From: Clostridia bacterium
GTDB taxonomy: Bacteria > Bacillota > Clostridia > Oscillospirales > Acutalibacteraceae
NCBI GenBank assembly: GCA_017430535.1
Contig: JAFRMR010000003.1
Span: 1 to 64,000, forward strand
Reading direction: 5' to 3'
Length of the DNA: 64,000 nucleotides
The position numbers and the translations under genes are program-made. Shown piece by piece: positions 39,415-48,255 of this stretch (position 1 is its first letter; each line of letters opens with the position of its first letter). The notes below the pieces were generated by a model. That model did not search any database and had not been told where the DNA came from. It worked only from the letters and a program-made list of their open reading frames with translations.

Positions 39415-41497
39415 ATACACTGAAAAGTATTTTTCCGTATGATGGGTATGGCCAGTAAGCAGTGTCGCACATTGTTTCCGCTTCATCAACAAGCTTCCTG
39501 ATTTCATTCATAAGCGGTATCACTTTTGATTTATAATTATCTGCTTTCTTTTGGGCATTTTGAATTGCGGCTGTATCGGCGTTGATTTGATCCAGAAGAA
39601 TGGTTTTGTCATATACTTCCGAATTGATTTCCGAAAGACGGGTTAATACCGATTTTTCATAGTTGCAGTTTATGCTGTTGAATACTGCTCTTTTGGCGTT
39701 TACGCTGTCTGATAATTCTTTTGAGTATTTGAGAATTGCAGGCATGATATCTCTTTTGAGCATTTCAGTTGCCGTCTGAGCTTCAATGTTGATAGCTTTA
39801 TTGTAATTATCAAGGTAAACCTCATACCTTGCAATTATTTCCGCATGATTGAATACTTTATGCTCTTCAAACAGTTTTATATTCTTTTCGCTTATAAGAT
39901 AGGGCAGGCAGTCGGGGGTTGACGGCAGATTAAGAAGGCCTCTTTTTTCTGCTTCCGCAATCCACTTATCATCGTAACCGTTGCCGTTGAATATAATGCG
40001 TTTATGATCCTTGATTGTTTTCTTTATAAGCGAATGAAGCGCATCCTCAAAATTATCCACATTTTCAAGTCTGTCGGCATAGGATTTAAGAGATTCAGCA
40101 ACAATAGTATTAAGCACAATGTTTGCGCTTGAGATTGTGCTTGCCGAACCCAGCATACGGAATTCAAATTTATTACCGGTAAAAGCAAAGGGGGATGTTC
40201 TGTTTCTGTCGGTCGTATCTTTGGGGAATTTCGGCAGCACATGAACACCGACTTTCAGCTGTTCCTTTTCTGCCGCATCATAGCTGGTATCATTTTCTAT
40301 AGCTTCAAGTATGGATGTTATTTCGTCACCGAGGAATATGGAAAGCACTGCGGGGGGAGCTTCATCCGCGCCCAGGCGGCGGTCATTTCCGGCTGTTGCA
40401 ACACTTATCCTGAGCAAATCCTGATAATCGTCAACCGCTTTTATAACTGCGCAGAGGAACAGCAGAAACTGAGCGTTTTCATAGGGCGTTTCACCGGGCT
40501 CAAGCAGGTTTACGCCGTCTGCCGTGCATATAGACCAGTTGTTATGCTTACCGCTGCCGTTTACGCCTTTAAAGGGCTTTTCGTGAAGCAGGCATACAAG
40601 GCCGTGGCGGGCTGCAGTCTTCTTCATTATTTCCATAGTAAGCTGATTCTGGTCGCTTGAAATATTTGTTGTTGTAAAAATAGGCGCCAGTTCGTGCTGA
40701 GATGGGGCAACCTCGTTATGCTCTGTTTTGGCAAGAACGCCCAGCTTCCAGAGCTCTTTATCAAGGTCGGCCATAAAGGAAGCAACCCTGGGTTTTATTG
40801 AGCCGTAATAGTGGTCATCAAGCTCCTGGCCCTTAGGCGGCATCGCGCCGAAAAGGGTCCTGCCGGTAAAAATCAGGTCTTTTCTGCTGTCATAATCTTC
40901 TTTGTTGATAAGGAAATATTCCTGTTCGGCACCTACGGTTGTTTTAACCCTGCCGTTTTTAACCCCGAAAAGGTTCATTATCCTTATGGCTTGGCGGTTC
41001 AGCGCCTGCATTGAGCGCAGCAGGGGAGTTTTCTGGTCAAGAGCATCGCCGGAGTATGAGCAGAATGCAGTGGGGATATAAAGCACATCTTCTTTAATAA
41101 AAGCGTAGGAAGTAGGGTCCCATGCCGTGTATCCTCTTGCTTCAAATGTTGCTCTCAGTCCGCCGGAGGGGAATGATGAAGCATCAGATTCGCCTTTTAC
41201 AAGTTCCTTGCCGGAAAAGTCCATAATTACATTATCTTCGCCTTTAGGTGAGATAAAGCTTTCGTGCTTTTCGGCTGTAATGCCTGTCATAGGCTGAAAC
41301 CAGTGTGTAAAGTGTGTGGCACCCTTTTCTATGGCCCAGTCCTTCATTGCGGCGGCGATTATATTTGCTGCGTCAAGGTCAAGCCTTTTGCTTTCGTTTA
41401 TTGCGATTCTAACTTTCTCATAGATTTCGGCAGGCAGTCTTTCCTTCATTACTTTGTCATTAAAAACCATTGAGCCGAAATAATCTGGAATATTCAT
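39413..41497 (-). CDS. glnN: Glutamine synthetase type III
   Basis: A 694-residue cytosolic enzyme making glutamine from glutamate and ammonia. The length (about 700) and motifs THFTHWFQPMTGITAEKHES, GGLRATFEARGYTAWDPTSY, TVGAEQEYFLINKEDY and NEVAPSQHELAPIF are diagnostic for GSIII, common in Clostridia and Bacteroidetes. AAAGGAG precedes the ATG. It follows a lipase-like gene by only 25 bases and has no obvious promoter in that gap, so it may be read from upstream. Confidence 0.97.
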   Translation of the reverse strand: MNIPDYFGSMVFNDKVMKERLPAEIYEKVRIAINESKRLDLDAANIIAAAMKDWAIEKGATHFTHWFQPMTGITAEKHESFISPKGEDNVIMDFSGKELVKGESDASSFPSGGLRATFEARGYTAWDPTSYAFIKEDVLYIPTAFCSYSGDALDQKTPLLRSMQALNRQAIRIMNLFGVKNGRVKTTVGAEQEYFLINKEDYDSRKDLIFTGRTLFGAMPPKGQELDDHYYGSIKPRVASFMADLDKELWKLGVLAKTEHNEVAPSQHELAPIFTTTNISSDQNQLTMEIMKKTAARHGLVCLLHEKPFKGVNGSGKHNNWSICTADGVNLLEPGETPYENAQFLLFLCAVIKAVDDYQDLLRISVATAGNDRRLGADEAPPAVLSIFLGDEITSILEAIENDTSYDAAEKEQLKVGVHVLPKFPKDTTDRNRTSPFAFTGNKFEFRMLGSASTISSANIVLNTIVAESLKSYADRLENVDNFEDALHSLIKKTIKDHKRIIFNGNGYDDKWIAEAEKRGLLNLPSTPDCLPYLISEKNIKLFEEHKVFNHAEIIARYEVYLDNYNKAINIEAQTATEMLKRDIMPAILKYSKELSDSVNAKRAVFNSINCNYEKSVLTRLSEINSEVYDKTILLDQINADTAAIQNAQKKADNYKSKVIPLMNEIRKLVDEAETMCDTAYWPYPSYGKILFSV

Positions 41498-41522
41498 AGA
41501 GATCTCCTTTAATGTTTGGGAA

Positions 41523-42959
41523 TTATTTTACCGGAATAAGATTTTCGTTTTTGTCATTCACCATAAACTGCTGATATTGCTTCATATTGCTTAAAGTGGG
41601 CTGAGATTTGCAAAGCAACAATTCAGTTACAAATTTTTCATATCCTTTTGTAAACTGCGAATGCATCTGATTCTTTATGAACCATGTGTATTCGGGGTAG
41701 AGGCATGTTGACGCATCCACAAGCAGGTCGGGAGAAAAATATTTGTTTTTGATGGTTGCTTTAAGTGTTGTACCGATATCTGCGCATCTTGCGCCTATTG
41801 ACATATATTCGGTATCAATAAGCATATCCGATTGCGTTTCTGCTCCGTCAACAATAGGAATTGATGATATATTATATCCGCAGCAGATTGCCAGAGTCAT
41901 TCCGTTTTTCAGGCATTTATTCAGTGTTTTTTCAAGATTGCACTGAACATTATAATGATAATAGTCTATTTTATCAATGAAAGTCTTGTATTTACTGTCG
42001 TTTCCGAAAACATGTGCTTTAGCGCTCTTGTAATACTCATCGGGGCAGAAGGCCCAGATACAGGGCATTGTGCAGAATATTTCGGTAAGTTTAGTGTAGA
42101 ATACATAATCAAATTCAGCGTCAAAAAATTCATCAAGTGCATTGAATAGGTTCGGGTATAATCCGTAATCTCTTACGGAGTTTATTATAAGCTCTTCAAA
42201 ATAATTTCTGGGGTTTATTCCGAGCATCTGCTCAAAATAGAGGAAAAGCGGATTTTTCTTATCGTTCAGCGTTACATTGCCTATAAGCATATTGCCTATA
42301 AGAGACAATCCTTTATAAGCAGGGGAGAGGAAAATTACTCTGCTTACATCTTTACAGCCGTAAAGATAAAGATAAGATGAAACAACGGTGTTACCCTCGC
42401 TGTGGCATGCAATTTTTACTTTGTTGTGACCGGTAAGCTTTTTTATATGATTTACATATTCTTTCAGCTGTTTTGCGGCATCAACGGGGTCAATTCTGAA
42501 ATCATAGTAAAACAGATACTGATCTTTATCGGCTTGCTCACCGTTAAAAACTGTAAAGCTGTAATCAGTGCCTTTATGGTGATCTTCGGTTGGCAGGTCG
42601 TGGTGCTCAATACCTACATTATATTTTGAATTGCCGTTTTCATCACAGGCAAGATAACCCAGCATTTTATCTGCAATGCTGTTTAAATCATCAGCGGCTC
42701 TGTCATAATTCTTTGTAACGGTAAGGTTGAATAACAGTGACAGAATATCCGGCATACTTTCGACAATGGCTTTAGTATCCGGCGGAAATACCTGACGCTG
42801 GTCCTTTTCGCCGTAATTGAGATAAAGAGGATGGGTTCCGAACCCGTGAACAAACACTACAGGCTCAATATCGCAGCTGCATTTTTCAGCTGCAAAACAG
42901 CTTATTGAAACCGACAGCGCAATTATTACAGCCAGTAAAAGTGAAATAAGCCTTTTCAT
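41523..42959 (-). CDS. Secreted alpha/beta-hydrolase (lipase/esterase-like)
   Basis: A 478-residue protein with a signal peptide (1-23, cleavage near CFAA/EK). Its alpha/beta-hydrolase core has the oxyanion segment PVVFVHGFGTHPLYLN (33-48) and nucleophile S187 in CHSEGN. Several cysteines could form disulfides. The acid and base residues of the triad are not assignable by eye. It lies between rnhA (11 bases upstream) and glnN (25 bases downstream), an odd grouping. The substrate is unknown; lipids or esters are likely. Confidence 0.8.
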   Translation of the reverse strand: MKRLISLLLAVIIALSVSISCFAAEKCSCDIEPVVFVHGFGTHPLYLNYGEKDQRQVFPPDTKAIVESMPDILSLLFNLTVTKNYDRAADDLNSIADKMLGYLACDENGNSKYNVGIEHHDLPTEDHHKGTDYSFTVFNGEQADKDQYLFYYDFRIDPVDAAKQLKEYVNHIKKLTGHNKVKIACHSEGNTVVSSYLYLYGCKDVSRVIFLSPAYKGLSLIGNMLIGNVTLNDKKNPLFLYFEQMLGINPRNYFEELIINSVRDYGLYPNLFNALDEFFDAEFDYVFYTKLTEIFCTMPCIWAFCPDEYYKSAKAHVFGNDSKYKTFIDKIDYYHYNVQCNLEKTLNKCLKNGMTLAICCGYNISSIPIVDGAETQSDMLIDTEYMSIGARCADIGTTLKATIKNKYFSPDLLVDASTCLYPEYTWFIKNQMHSQFTKGYEKFVTELLLCKSQPTLSNMKQYQQFMVNDKNENLIPVK

Positions 42960-42970
42960 ATCATTACCTC

Positions 42971-43411
42971 TTAATTCATATGTTTCTCATATTCGCTTAC
43001 TGCAAGAGCATCGCATCTTTCATTTTCAGGGTGACCGTCATGGCCTTTGACCCATACAAAAGTATAATTGTGGCCATCAAGTGCCGAAAGAAGCTCATTC
43101 CATAAATCAACATTAAGCACAGGCGATTTATCAGCCTTTTTCCAGCCTTTTAATATCCAGCTGTCAAGCCATCCTTCATTAAATGCTTTGCATACATAGC
43201 TTGAATCGGAATATATGGTCAATTCGCATTTTTCTTTAAGCAGTTTAACTGCTTCAATTACGGCTTTAAGCTCCATACGGTTATTGGTGGTTTCAGCCTC
43301 ATAACCGCTTATTTCTTTTTTTCTGCTGCCGTATTTCAATATTGCGCCCCATCCCCCGGGACCCGGGTTACCGGAACAGGCGCCGTCGGTAAAAATACTG
43401 ACTTGTTTCAA
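42971..43411 (-). CDS. rnhA: Ribonuclease HI
   Basis: A 146-residue enzyme that removes RNA from RNA-DNA hybrids. The catalytic carboxylates are visible in FTDGACSGNPG, RMELKAVIEA, YSDSSYVCKAF and the final CDALAV. The TTG start at 43411 is preferred over an upstream ATG (43462) because AGGGG lies upstream, the length then matches the family, and a TATAAT on the minus strand at 43459-43454 places transcription start downstream of that ATG. Confidence 0.93.
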   Translation of the reverse strand: MKQVSIFTDGACSGNPGPGGWGAILKYGSRKKEISGYEAETTNNRMELKAVIEAVKLLKEKCELTIYSDSSYVCKAFNEGWLDSWILKGWKKADKSPVLNVDLWNELLSALDGHNYTFVWVKGHDGHPENERCDALAVSEYEKHMN

Positions 43412-43491
43412 ATAATCATCCCCTATAACGAATATATTATCATAAAAATTTATATTATACAAGTGATTTATACAAGTTATTGTACTAAATC

Positions 43492-43519
43492 TTGACTTTA
43501 ATTCAATATGTGGTATACT
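43492..43519 (+). promoter_or_regulatory. Promoter of the topoisomerase pair
   Basis: TTGACT (43492-43497), a 16-base spacer and TATACT (43514-43519), 40 bases upstream of the first start codon, which follows GGGAGGAAAG. Confidence 0.75.
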
Positions 43520-43559
43520 TTACGGGTAAAAGTATGTATTTTGACCGGGAGGAAAGCAG

Positions 43560-45548
43560 ATGCCGAAAAAGAAACAGGAATATAATAATGACAGCATCCG
43601 GCTTCTTAAAGATGAAGAACGAGTCAGAGAAAAACCGGCTGTTATATTCGGCTCAGACGGTATTGACGGATGCGAGCACGCAATTTTTGAAATAGTATCT
43701 AATTCCGTTGATGAAGCAAGAGAAGGCTTCGGCGATAAAATAATCGTTACAAGATATGAAGATTACTCTGTTGAGGTTCAGGACTTCGGCAGAGGTCTTC
43801 CTGTTGACTATAATAATAAAGAAAAACGGTTCAATTGGGAGCTCCTTTTCTGCGAGCTTTATGCCGGCAGCAAATATGATAATAATGCCGGCAGCAACTA
43901 TGAATTTTCACTGGGAACAAACGGCCTTGGCCTTTGCGCTACACAGTATGCTTCGGAATATATGGAGGCTGAAATTCACGCCGACGGTTTCTGCTATAAG
44001 CTGAATTTCAAAAAAGGCAAGCCTCACGGTAAAATGATCAAGGAGCCTTACACAAAAAGAGACACCGGCACAAGAATCAAATGGCGTCCTGATCTTGAAG
44101 TTTTTACCGAGATAAATGTTTCAGATGAATACTTTAAAGATATGCTGATGCACCAGTCGGTTGTAAATGCAGGCGTACGGTTTATTTATAAGAATCAGGT
44201 CGGTAAAAGCTTTGAAACAACGGAATATTATTATGAAAACGGTATTCTTGATTATATCAAGGAAAAAACAGGGGAGGATACCTTAACATCTGTTCTTTCC
44301 TGGAAGCAGGATACGGAGTGCCGTGACAGAGACGACCTTGATTTATACCGGCTTAAAACAAATATTGTATTGACTTTTTCCAATAAAGTTCAGTTAAAGG
44401 AATATTACCATAACTCAAGTTTTCTCGAGAACGGCGGTTCACCAGATAAAGCCGTAAGAAATGCTTTTGTTTATCAGATTGATGCATACCTTAAAGAAAA
44501 AGGCAAATATCAGAAGAACGAAAAGGTTACTTTTCAGGATATTGAAGACTGCCTTGTTCTTATAATATCATCTTTCTCAACCGTAACATCTTATGAGAAT
44601 CAGACGAAAAAAGCAATAAATAACAAAGGCATACAGGATGCCATGACCGCTTTCATAAAGAACCAGCTGATGATTTACTTTATTGAAAATCCGGCTGAGG
44701 CGGAGAAGATTGGCAATCAGGTTCTTATCAATATGCGCTCCCGTGTTAAGGCGGAAAAAACAAGGCTCGGCATTAAGCACGATTTAATACAGAGCGTAAA
44801 CAATCTTACAAACAGGATAGAAAAGTTTACGGATTGCAGAAGCAAAGATCCGTCAGTACGCGAGCTGTTTATTGTTGAAGGTGATTCCGCAAAAGGTTCC
44901 TGCGTGCTTGCCAGGGATTCCGATTTCCAGGCGGTTATGCCCATAAGGGGTAAAATTCTGAACTGCCTTAAAGTTGACTATGACAGAATTTTCAAAAGCG
45001 ATATAATAACGGATCTTGTAAAAGTTATCGGCTGCGGAGTTGAAGTTAAAGTTAAGCCGAAATCCGGCAAGGACCTTGTTACCTTTAATATTGATAATCT
45101 GCGCTGGAGCAAAATTATAATCTGTACCGATGCCGATGTTGACGGCTACCATATACGCACCCTTGTGCTTACCATGCTTTACAGGCTTATGCCTACTCTT
45201 ATAGCTGAGGGTAAAGTGTTTATTGCGGAATCTCCGCTTTATGAAATCACCTGCGGCGATGAGGTATGGTTTGCTTATTCCGAGAGCGAAAAAGCAGAAG
45301 CAATTTCCAAAATTGGAGATAAAAAATACACTATTCAGCGTTCAAAGGGCCTTGGTGAAAACGACCCGGATATGATGTCCCTTACCACAATGAATCCTGC
45401 CACAAGGCGCCTTATTAAGGTTAACCCCTCATTGGCTGAAGAAACTGCGGCTAAATTTGATCTGCTTCTCGGTGATAATCTTCAGGGCAGAAAAGACTAT
45501 ATTTCCGAAAACGGCCACAGATATATTGACATTACCGATCTTTCTTAA
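43560..45548 (+). CDS. Type IIA topoisomerase subunit B, divergent (GyrB/ParE-like)
   Basis: A 662-residue ATPase/TOPRIM subunit. The GHKL site has E44 and N48 (FEIVSNSVDEA), DFGRGLP (75-81) and a changed lid motif GTNGLGLCATQYAS (119-132), where classical enzymes have GGLHGVG. The TOPRIM part has VEGDSAKGSCVLARDSDFQA near 440 and CTDADVDGYHIRTL near 524. All catalytic acids are kept, so it should be active. It is clearly not a standard gyrase. The partner A subunit follows by 11 bases. Confidence 0.88.
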   Translation: MPKKKQEYNNDSIRLLKDEERVREKPAVIFGSDGIDGCEHAIFEIVSNSVDEAREGFGDKIIVTRYEDYSVEVQDFGRGLPVDYNNKEKRFNWELLFCELYAGSKYDNNAGSNYEFSLGTNGLGLCATQYASEYMEAEIHADGFCYKLNFKKGKPHGKMIKEPYTKRDTGTRIKWRPDLEVFTEINVSDEYFKDMLMHQSVVNAGVRFIYKNQVGKSFETTEYYYENGILDYIKEKTGEDTLTSVLSWKQDTECRDRDDLDLYRLKTNIVLTFSNKVQLKEYYHNSSFLENGGSPDKAVRNAFVYQIDAYLKEKGKYQKNEKVTFQDIEDCLVLIISSFSTVTSYENQTKKAINNKGIQDAMTAFIKNQLMIYFIENPAEAEKIGNQVLINMRSRVKAEKTRLGIKHDLIQSVNNLTNRIEKFTDCRSKDPSVRELFIVEGDSAKGSCVLARDSDFQAVMPIRGKILNCLKVDYDRIFKSDIITDLVKVIGCGVEVKVKPKSGKDLVTFNIDNLRWSKIIICTDADVDGYHIRTLVLTMLYRLMPTLIAEGKVFIAESPLYEITCGDEVWFAYSESEKAEAISKIGDKKYTIQRSKGLGENDPDMMSLTTMNPATRRLIKVNPSLAEETAAKFDLLLGDNLQGRKDYISENGHRYIDITDLS

Positions 45549-45559
45549 CAGGAGATATT

Positions 45560-47809
45560 ATGGCAAGAAAAAGTAAATCCAATTCAAAACCGTCAGTAAG
45601 GCAGCTGGATGATAAAACTCATATTTCATCTGCCGGTATTGTTGTTGAGCAGCAAATAACCGACACAATTGAGAATAACTTTATGCCTTATGCCATGAGC
45701 ATAATTCTCAGCAGAGCTATCCCTGCCATTGACGGATTCAAACCGTCCCAGCGTAAAATACTTTATATGATGTATAAGAAGGGTCTGCTTACATCGGCAA
45801 TGGCCAAATCCGCCAATATTGTTGGCGAAGTAATGAAGCTTAACCCCCATGGCGATCAGGCCATTTACGAAACGATGGTAAGGCTCACAAAGGGATACGA
45901 AGCCCTTCTTCATCCCTATGTTGATTCAAAGGGAACTTTCGGAAAAGTGTATTCCAGGGATCTTGCCTGGGCTGCTTCCCGTTACACAGAGGCAAGGCTT
46001 GATAAAATATGCAATGAATTATTCTCCGATATCGATAAAGATACCGTCGATATGGTTGATAATTATGATAATTCAATGAAGGAGCCCATGCTTCTTCCCG
46101 TTACTTTTCCCACCATACTTATCAACCCCAATTCCGGTATTGCAGCGGGTATGGCCTGCTCTATCTGTTCTTTCAATCTTGAAGAGCTCTGCAAAGCAAC
46201 AATTGAACTAATCAAAAGACCGAAAGCTGAAATATATGATATACTGCTTGCTCCCGATTTTTCAACCGGCGGTTATCTTCTTTATGACAGAGCTGCTATA
46301 GAAGAGATATATACTACCGGCAGGGGCAGAATAAAACTGCGCGCAAAGTACAGATACGATAAAGAAAACAGCTGTATTGATATTTATGAAATACCCGCAA
46401 CCACCACTATTGAAGAAATAATCGATAAAGTTATTGAAAAGAACAAAGAGGGAAAATTCAAAGAAATCAACGATATAAGAGATGAAACCGGAATCAACGG
46501 CCTAAAAATTACCATTGATATCAAGCGCAGTACAGATCCGGATGCTCTTATGACAAAGCTGTTTGCCTCAACTCCTCTTGAATCCGCTTTCAATGCCAAT
46601 TTCAATGTGCTGGTAAACCACCGTAATTACCCCAAGGTAATGGGTGTTTATGAAATACTGAAAGAGTGGATTGAATTCCGCTCCGAGTGCGTACGCAGAA
46701 GAACTGAATATGAGCTTGATAAATACAGAAAGCATCTTCATTTGCTGCAGGGGCTTGAAAAAATACTTGTTGATATTGATAAAGCCATTGCAATAATCAG
46801 AAAAACCGAAGAAGAAAATGAGGTCGTTCCCAACCTTATGATAGGCTTCAGGATTGACAAAGCTCAGGCTGAATATGTTGCCGATATAAAATTAAGGCAC
46901 CTTAACAGAGAGTACATTCTCAAACAGCTTCAGAAAATCAAATCACTCACCGAAGGTATTGCAGACAGAGAAGATATCATCGCAAACCCAAAGAGAGTGA
47001 ATAAGATTATTATTGATGAACTTAATTCGGTTATTCAGAAGTACGGCAAACCCCGTAAAACCGAAATCATTTACTCCTATGAAGAAGCCAAAGATGATGA
47101 GCAGGAAGACATTCCTGATTATCCCGTCACTTTGTTCTTTACAAAAGAAGGGTATTTCAAAAAAGTTACGCCTCAGTCTCTGCGTATGAGCAATTCACAC
47201 ATGCTTAAAGAAAATGATGAACTGCTTCAGACTGTGGAAACCACTAACCGCAAAGAGCTGCTGTTCTTTACGAACAAATGCCAGTGTTATAAGACTTCTG
47301 CTTCATTCTTTGATGATACAAAAATCAGCGTTCTTGGTGATTTTGTTGCCGCAAAGCTTGAAATGGAAGAGGGAGAGCTTCCTCTTTATATGGCTGTTAC
47401 CGATGAAGATTACAAAGGCAGCATAATATTCTTCTTTGAAAACGGCAAGGCTGCCAAGGTTGAGCTTTCCGCCTATAAAACCGTTACAAAGCGCAAAAAG
47501 CTTATTAAAGCCTTTTCCGATAAATCTCCTCTTGTTGCAGCTGTTCAGCTTGAAGATGAGAAAGAGCTTGTTCTTGTTTCTTCAGCGGGTAAGCACCTGC
47601 TGATTAACACTGCGGTTATAAATGTTAAAACCACAAAGAATACCGGCGGCGTTTCTGTTATGTCACTTAAGAAAGGTCAGCGGCTGTTTAATGTCCGCCC
47701 TTATGAAGAAGGGGAGTTTGCCAAGGTTTACAGGTTCAGGGCAAAGAATCTTCCCGCTGCAGGAGCACTGCTGAGCCCGGATGACAAATCGGAACAGATT
47801 ACATTTTAA
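45560..47809 (+). CDS. Type IIA topoisomerase subunit A, divergent (GyrA/ParC-like)
   Basis: A 749-residue breakage-reunion subunit. The active tyrosine is Y142 (SRYTEARLDKI). The quinolone-region motif reads NPHGDQAIYE (95-104), with Gln at the position of GyrA Ser83. The C-terminal domain (about 520-749) retains beta-pinwheel-like repeats but no clear GyrA-box, suggesting decatenation (ParC-like) rather than gyrase activity. It is cotranscribed with the B subunit. A canonical gyrase is presumably encoded elsewhere. Confidence 0.88.
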   Translation: MARKSKSNSKPSVRQLDDKTHISSAGIVVEQQITDTIENNFMPYAMSIILSRAIPAIDGFKPSQRKILYMMYKKGLLTSAMAKSANIVGEVMKLNPHGDQAIYETMVRLTKGYEALLHPYVDSKGTFGKVYSRDLAWAASRYTEARLDKICNELFSDIDKDTVDMVDNYDNSMKEPMLLPVTFPTILINPNSGIAAGMACSICSFNLEELCKATIELIKRPKAEIYDILLAPDFSTGGYLLYDRAAIEEIYTTGRGRIKLRAKYRYDKENSCIDIYEIPATTTIEEIIDKVIEKNKEGKFKEINDIRDETGINGLKITIDIKRSTDPDALMTKLFASTPLESAFNANFNVLVNHRNYPKVMGVYEILKEWIEFRSECVRRRTEYELDKYRKHLHLLQGLEKILVDIDKAIAIIRKTEEENEVVPNLMIGFRIDKAQAEYVADIKLRHLNREYILKQLQKIKSLTEGIADREDIIANPKRVNKIIIDELNSVIQKYGKPRKTEIIYSYEEAKDDEQEDIPDYPVTLFFTKEGYFKKVTPQSLRMSNSHMLKENDELLQTVETTNRKELLFFTNKCQCYKTSASFFDDTKISVLGDFVAAKLEMEEGELPLYMAVTDEDYKGSIIFFFENGKAAKVELSAYKTVTKRKKLIKAFSDKSPLVAAVQLEDEKELVLVSSAGKHLLINTAVINVKTTKNTGGVSVMSLKKGQRLFNVRPYEEGEFAKVYRFRAKNLPAAGALLSPDDKSEQITF

Positions 47810-47817
47810 AAAAATAC

Positions 47818-47846
47818 TTGATTTTATTGTAATATTGTGATATCAT
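47818..47846 (+). promoter_or_regulatory. Promoter of secG
   Basis: TTGATT (47818-47823), a 17-base spacer and TATCAT (47841-47846). Confidence 0.65.
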
Positions 47847-47882
47847 TCACGGGTAAAAATAATTCTTGGAGGTCAGCAACCT

Positions 47883-48131
47883 ATGTCATGGTATGAAATT
47901 TTACTGGGAGTAATTCTTATTGTTACTGCCATTTCACTTGTTGCCGTTGTCCTTATGCAGGAAGGCCGCGCCGATGGTCTCGGAGCCATTGCCGGCGGTG
48001 CAGAGACTTTCCTCGGCAAAAATAAAGGTCGTACTGTTGAGCAGAAACTTGTTAAGATTACAAAAGCGCTTGCAGTTGTTTTCTTTGTTCTTTCACTGCT
48101 TGCCACTCTCATAGTTCTTTTTGTTAAGTAA
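47883..48131 (+). CDS. secG: Preprotein translocase subunit SecG
   Basis: An 82-residue membrane protein with two hydrophobic helices (about 3-24 and 58-80) and the conserved loop VLMQEGRADGLGAIAGGAET. It supports SecYEG export. TTGGAGGTC precedes the ATG. In many Firmicutes rnr and smpB follow secG; here a terminator and PBP1A follow instead. Confidence 0.95.
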   Translation: MSWYEILLGVILIVTAISLVAVVLMQEGRADGLGAIAGGAETFLGKNKGRTVEQKLVKITKALAVVFFVLSLLATLIVLFVK

Positions 48132-48142
48132 TTATCCTTTTA

Positions 48143-48173
48143 AAATCCGCCTTTCGGGGCGGATTTATTTTTT
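48143..48173 (+). terminator. Intrinsic terminator after secG
   Basis: AAATCCGCC (48143-48151), loop, GGCGGATTT (48158-48166), then a T-rich tract. Confidence 0.87.
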
Positions 48174-48182
48174 TATAAATTG

Positions 48183-48211
48183 TTGCATAAATAATGTGTT
48201 TGTTATATAAT
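48183..48211 (+). promoter_or_regulatory. Promoter of the class A PBP gene
   Basis: TTGCAT (48183-48188), a 17-base spacer and TATAAT (48206-48211). Confidence 0.75.
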
Positions 48212-48255
48212 AATTTAATGGATAGTTCCGATTAAATATTCGGAGGAGATTTTCA

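Noticed and set aside
43412-43462. Longer RNase HI from ATG 43462
   Set aside because: It adds 17 residues not found in the family and lies upstream of the probable transcription start; TTG 43411 has AGGGG upstream.
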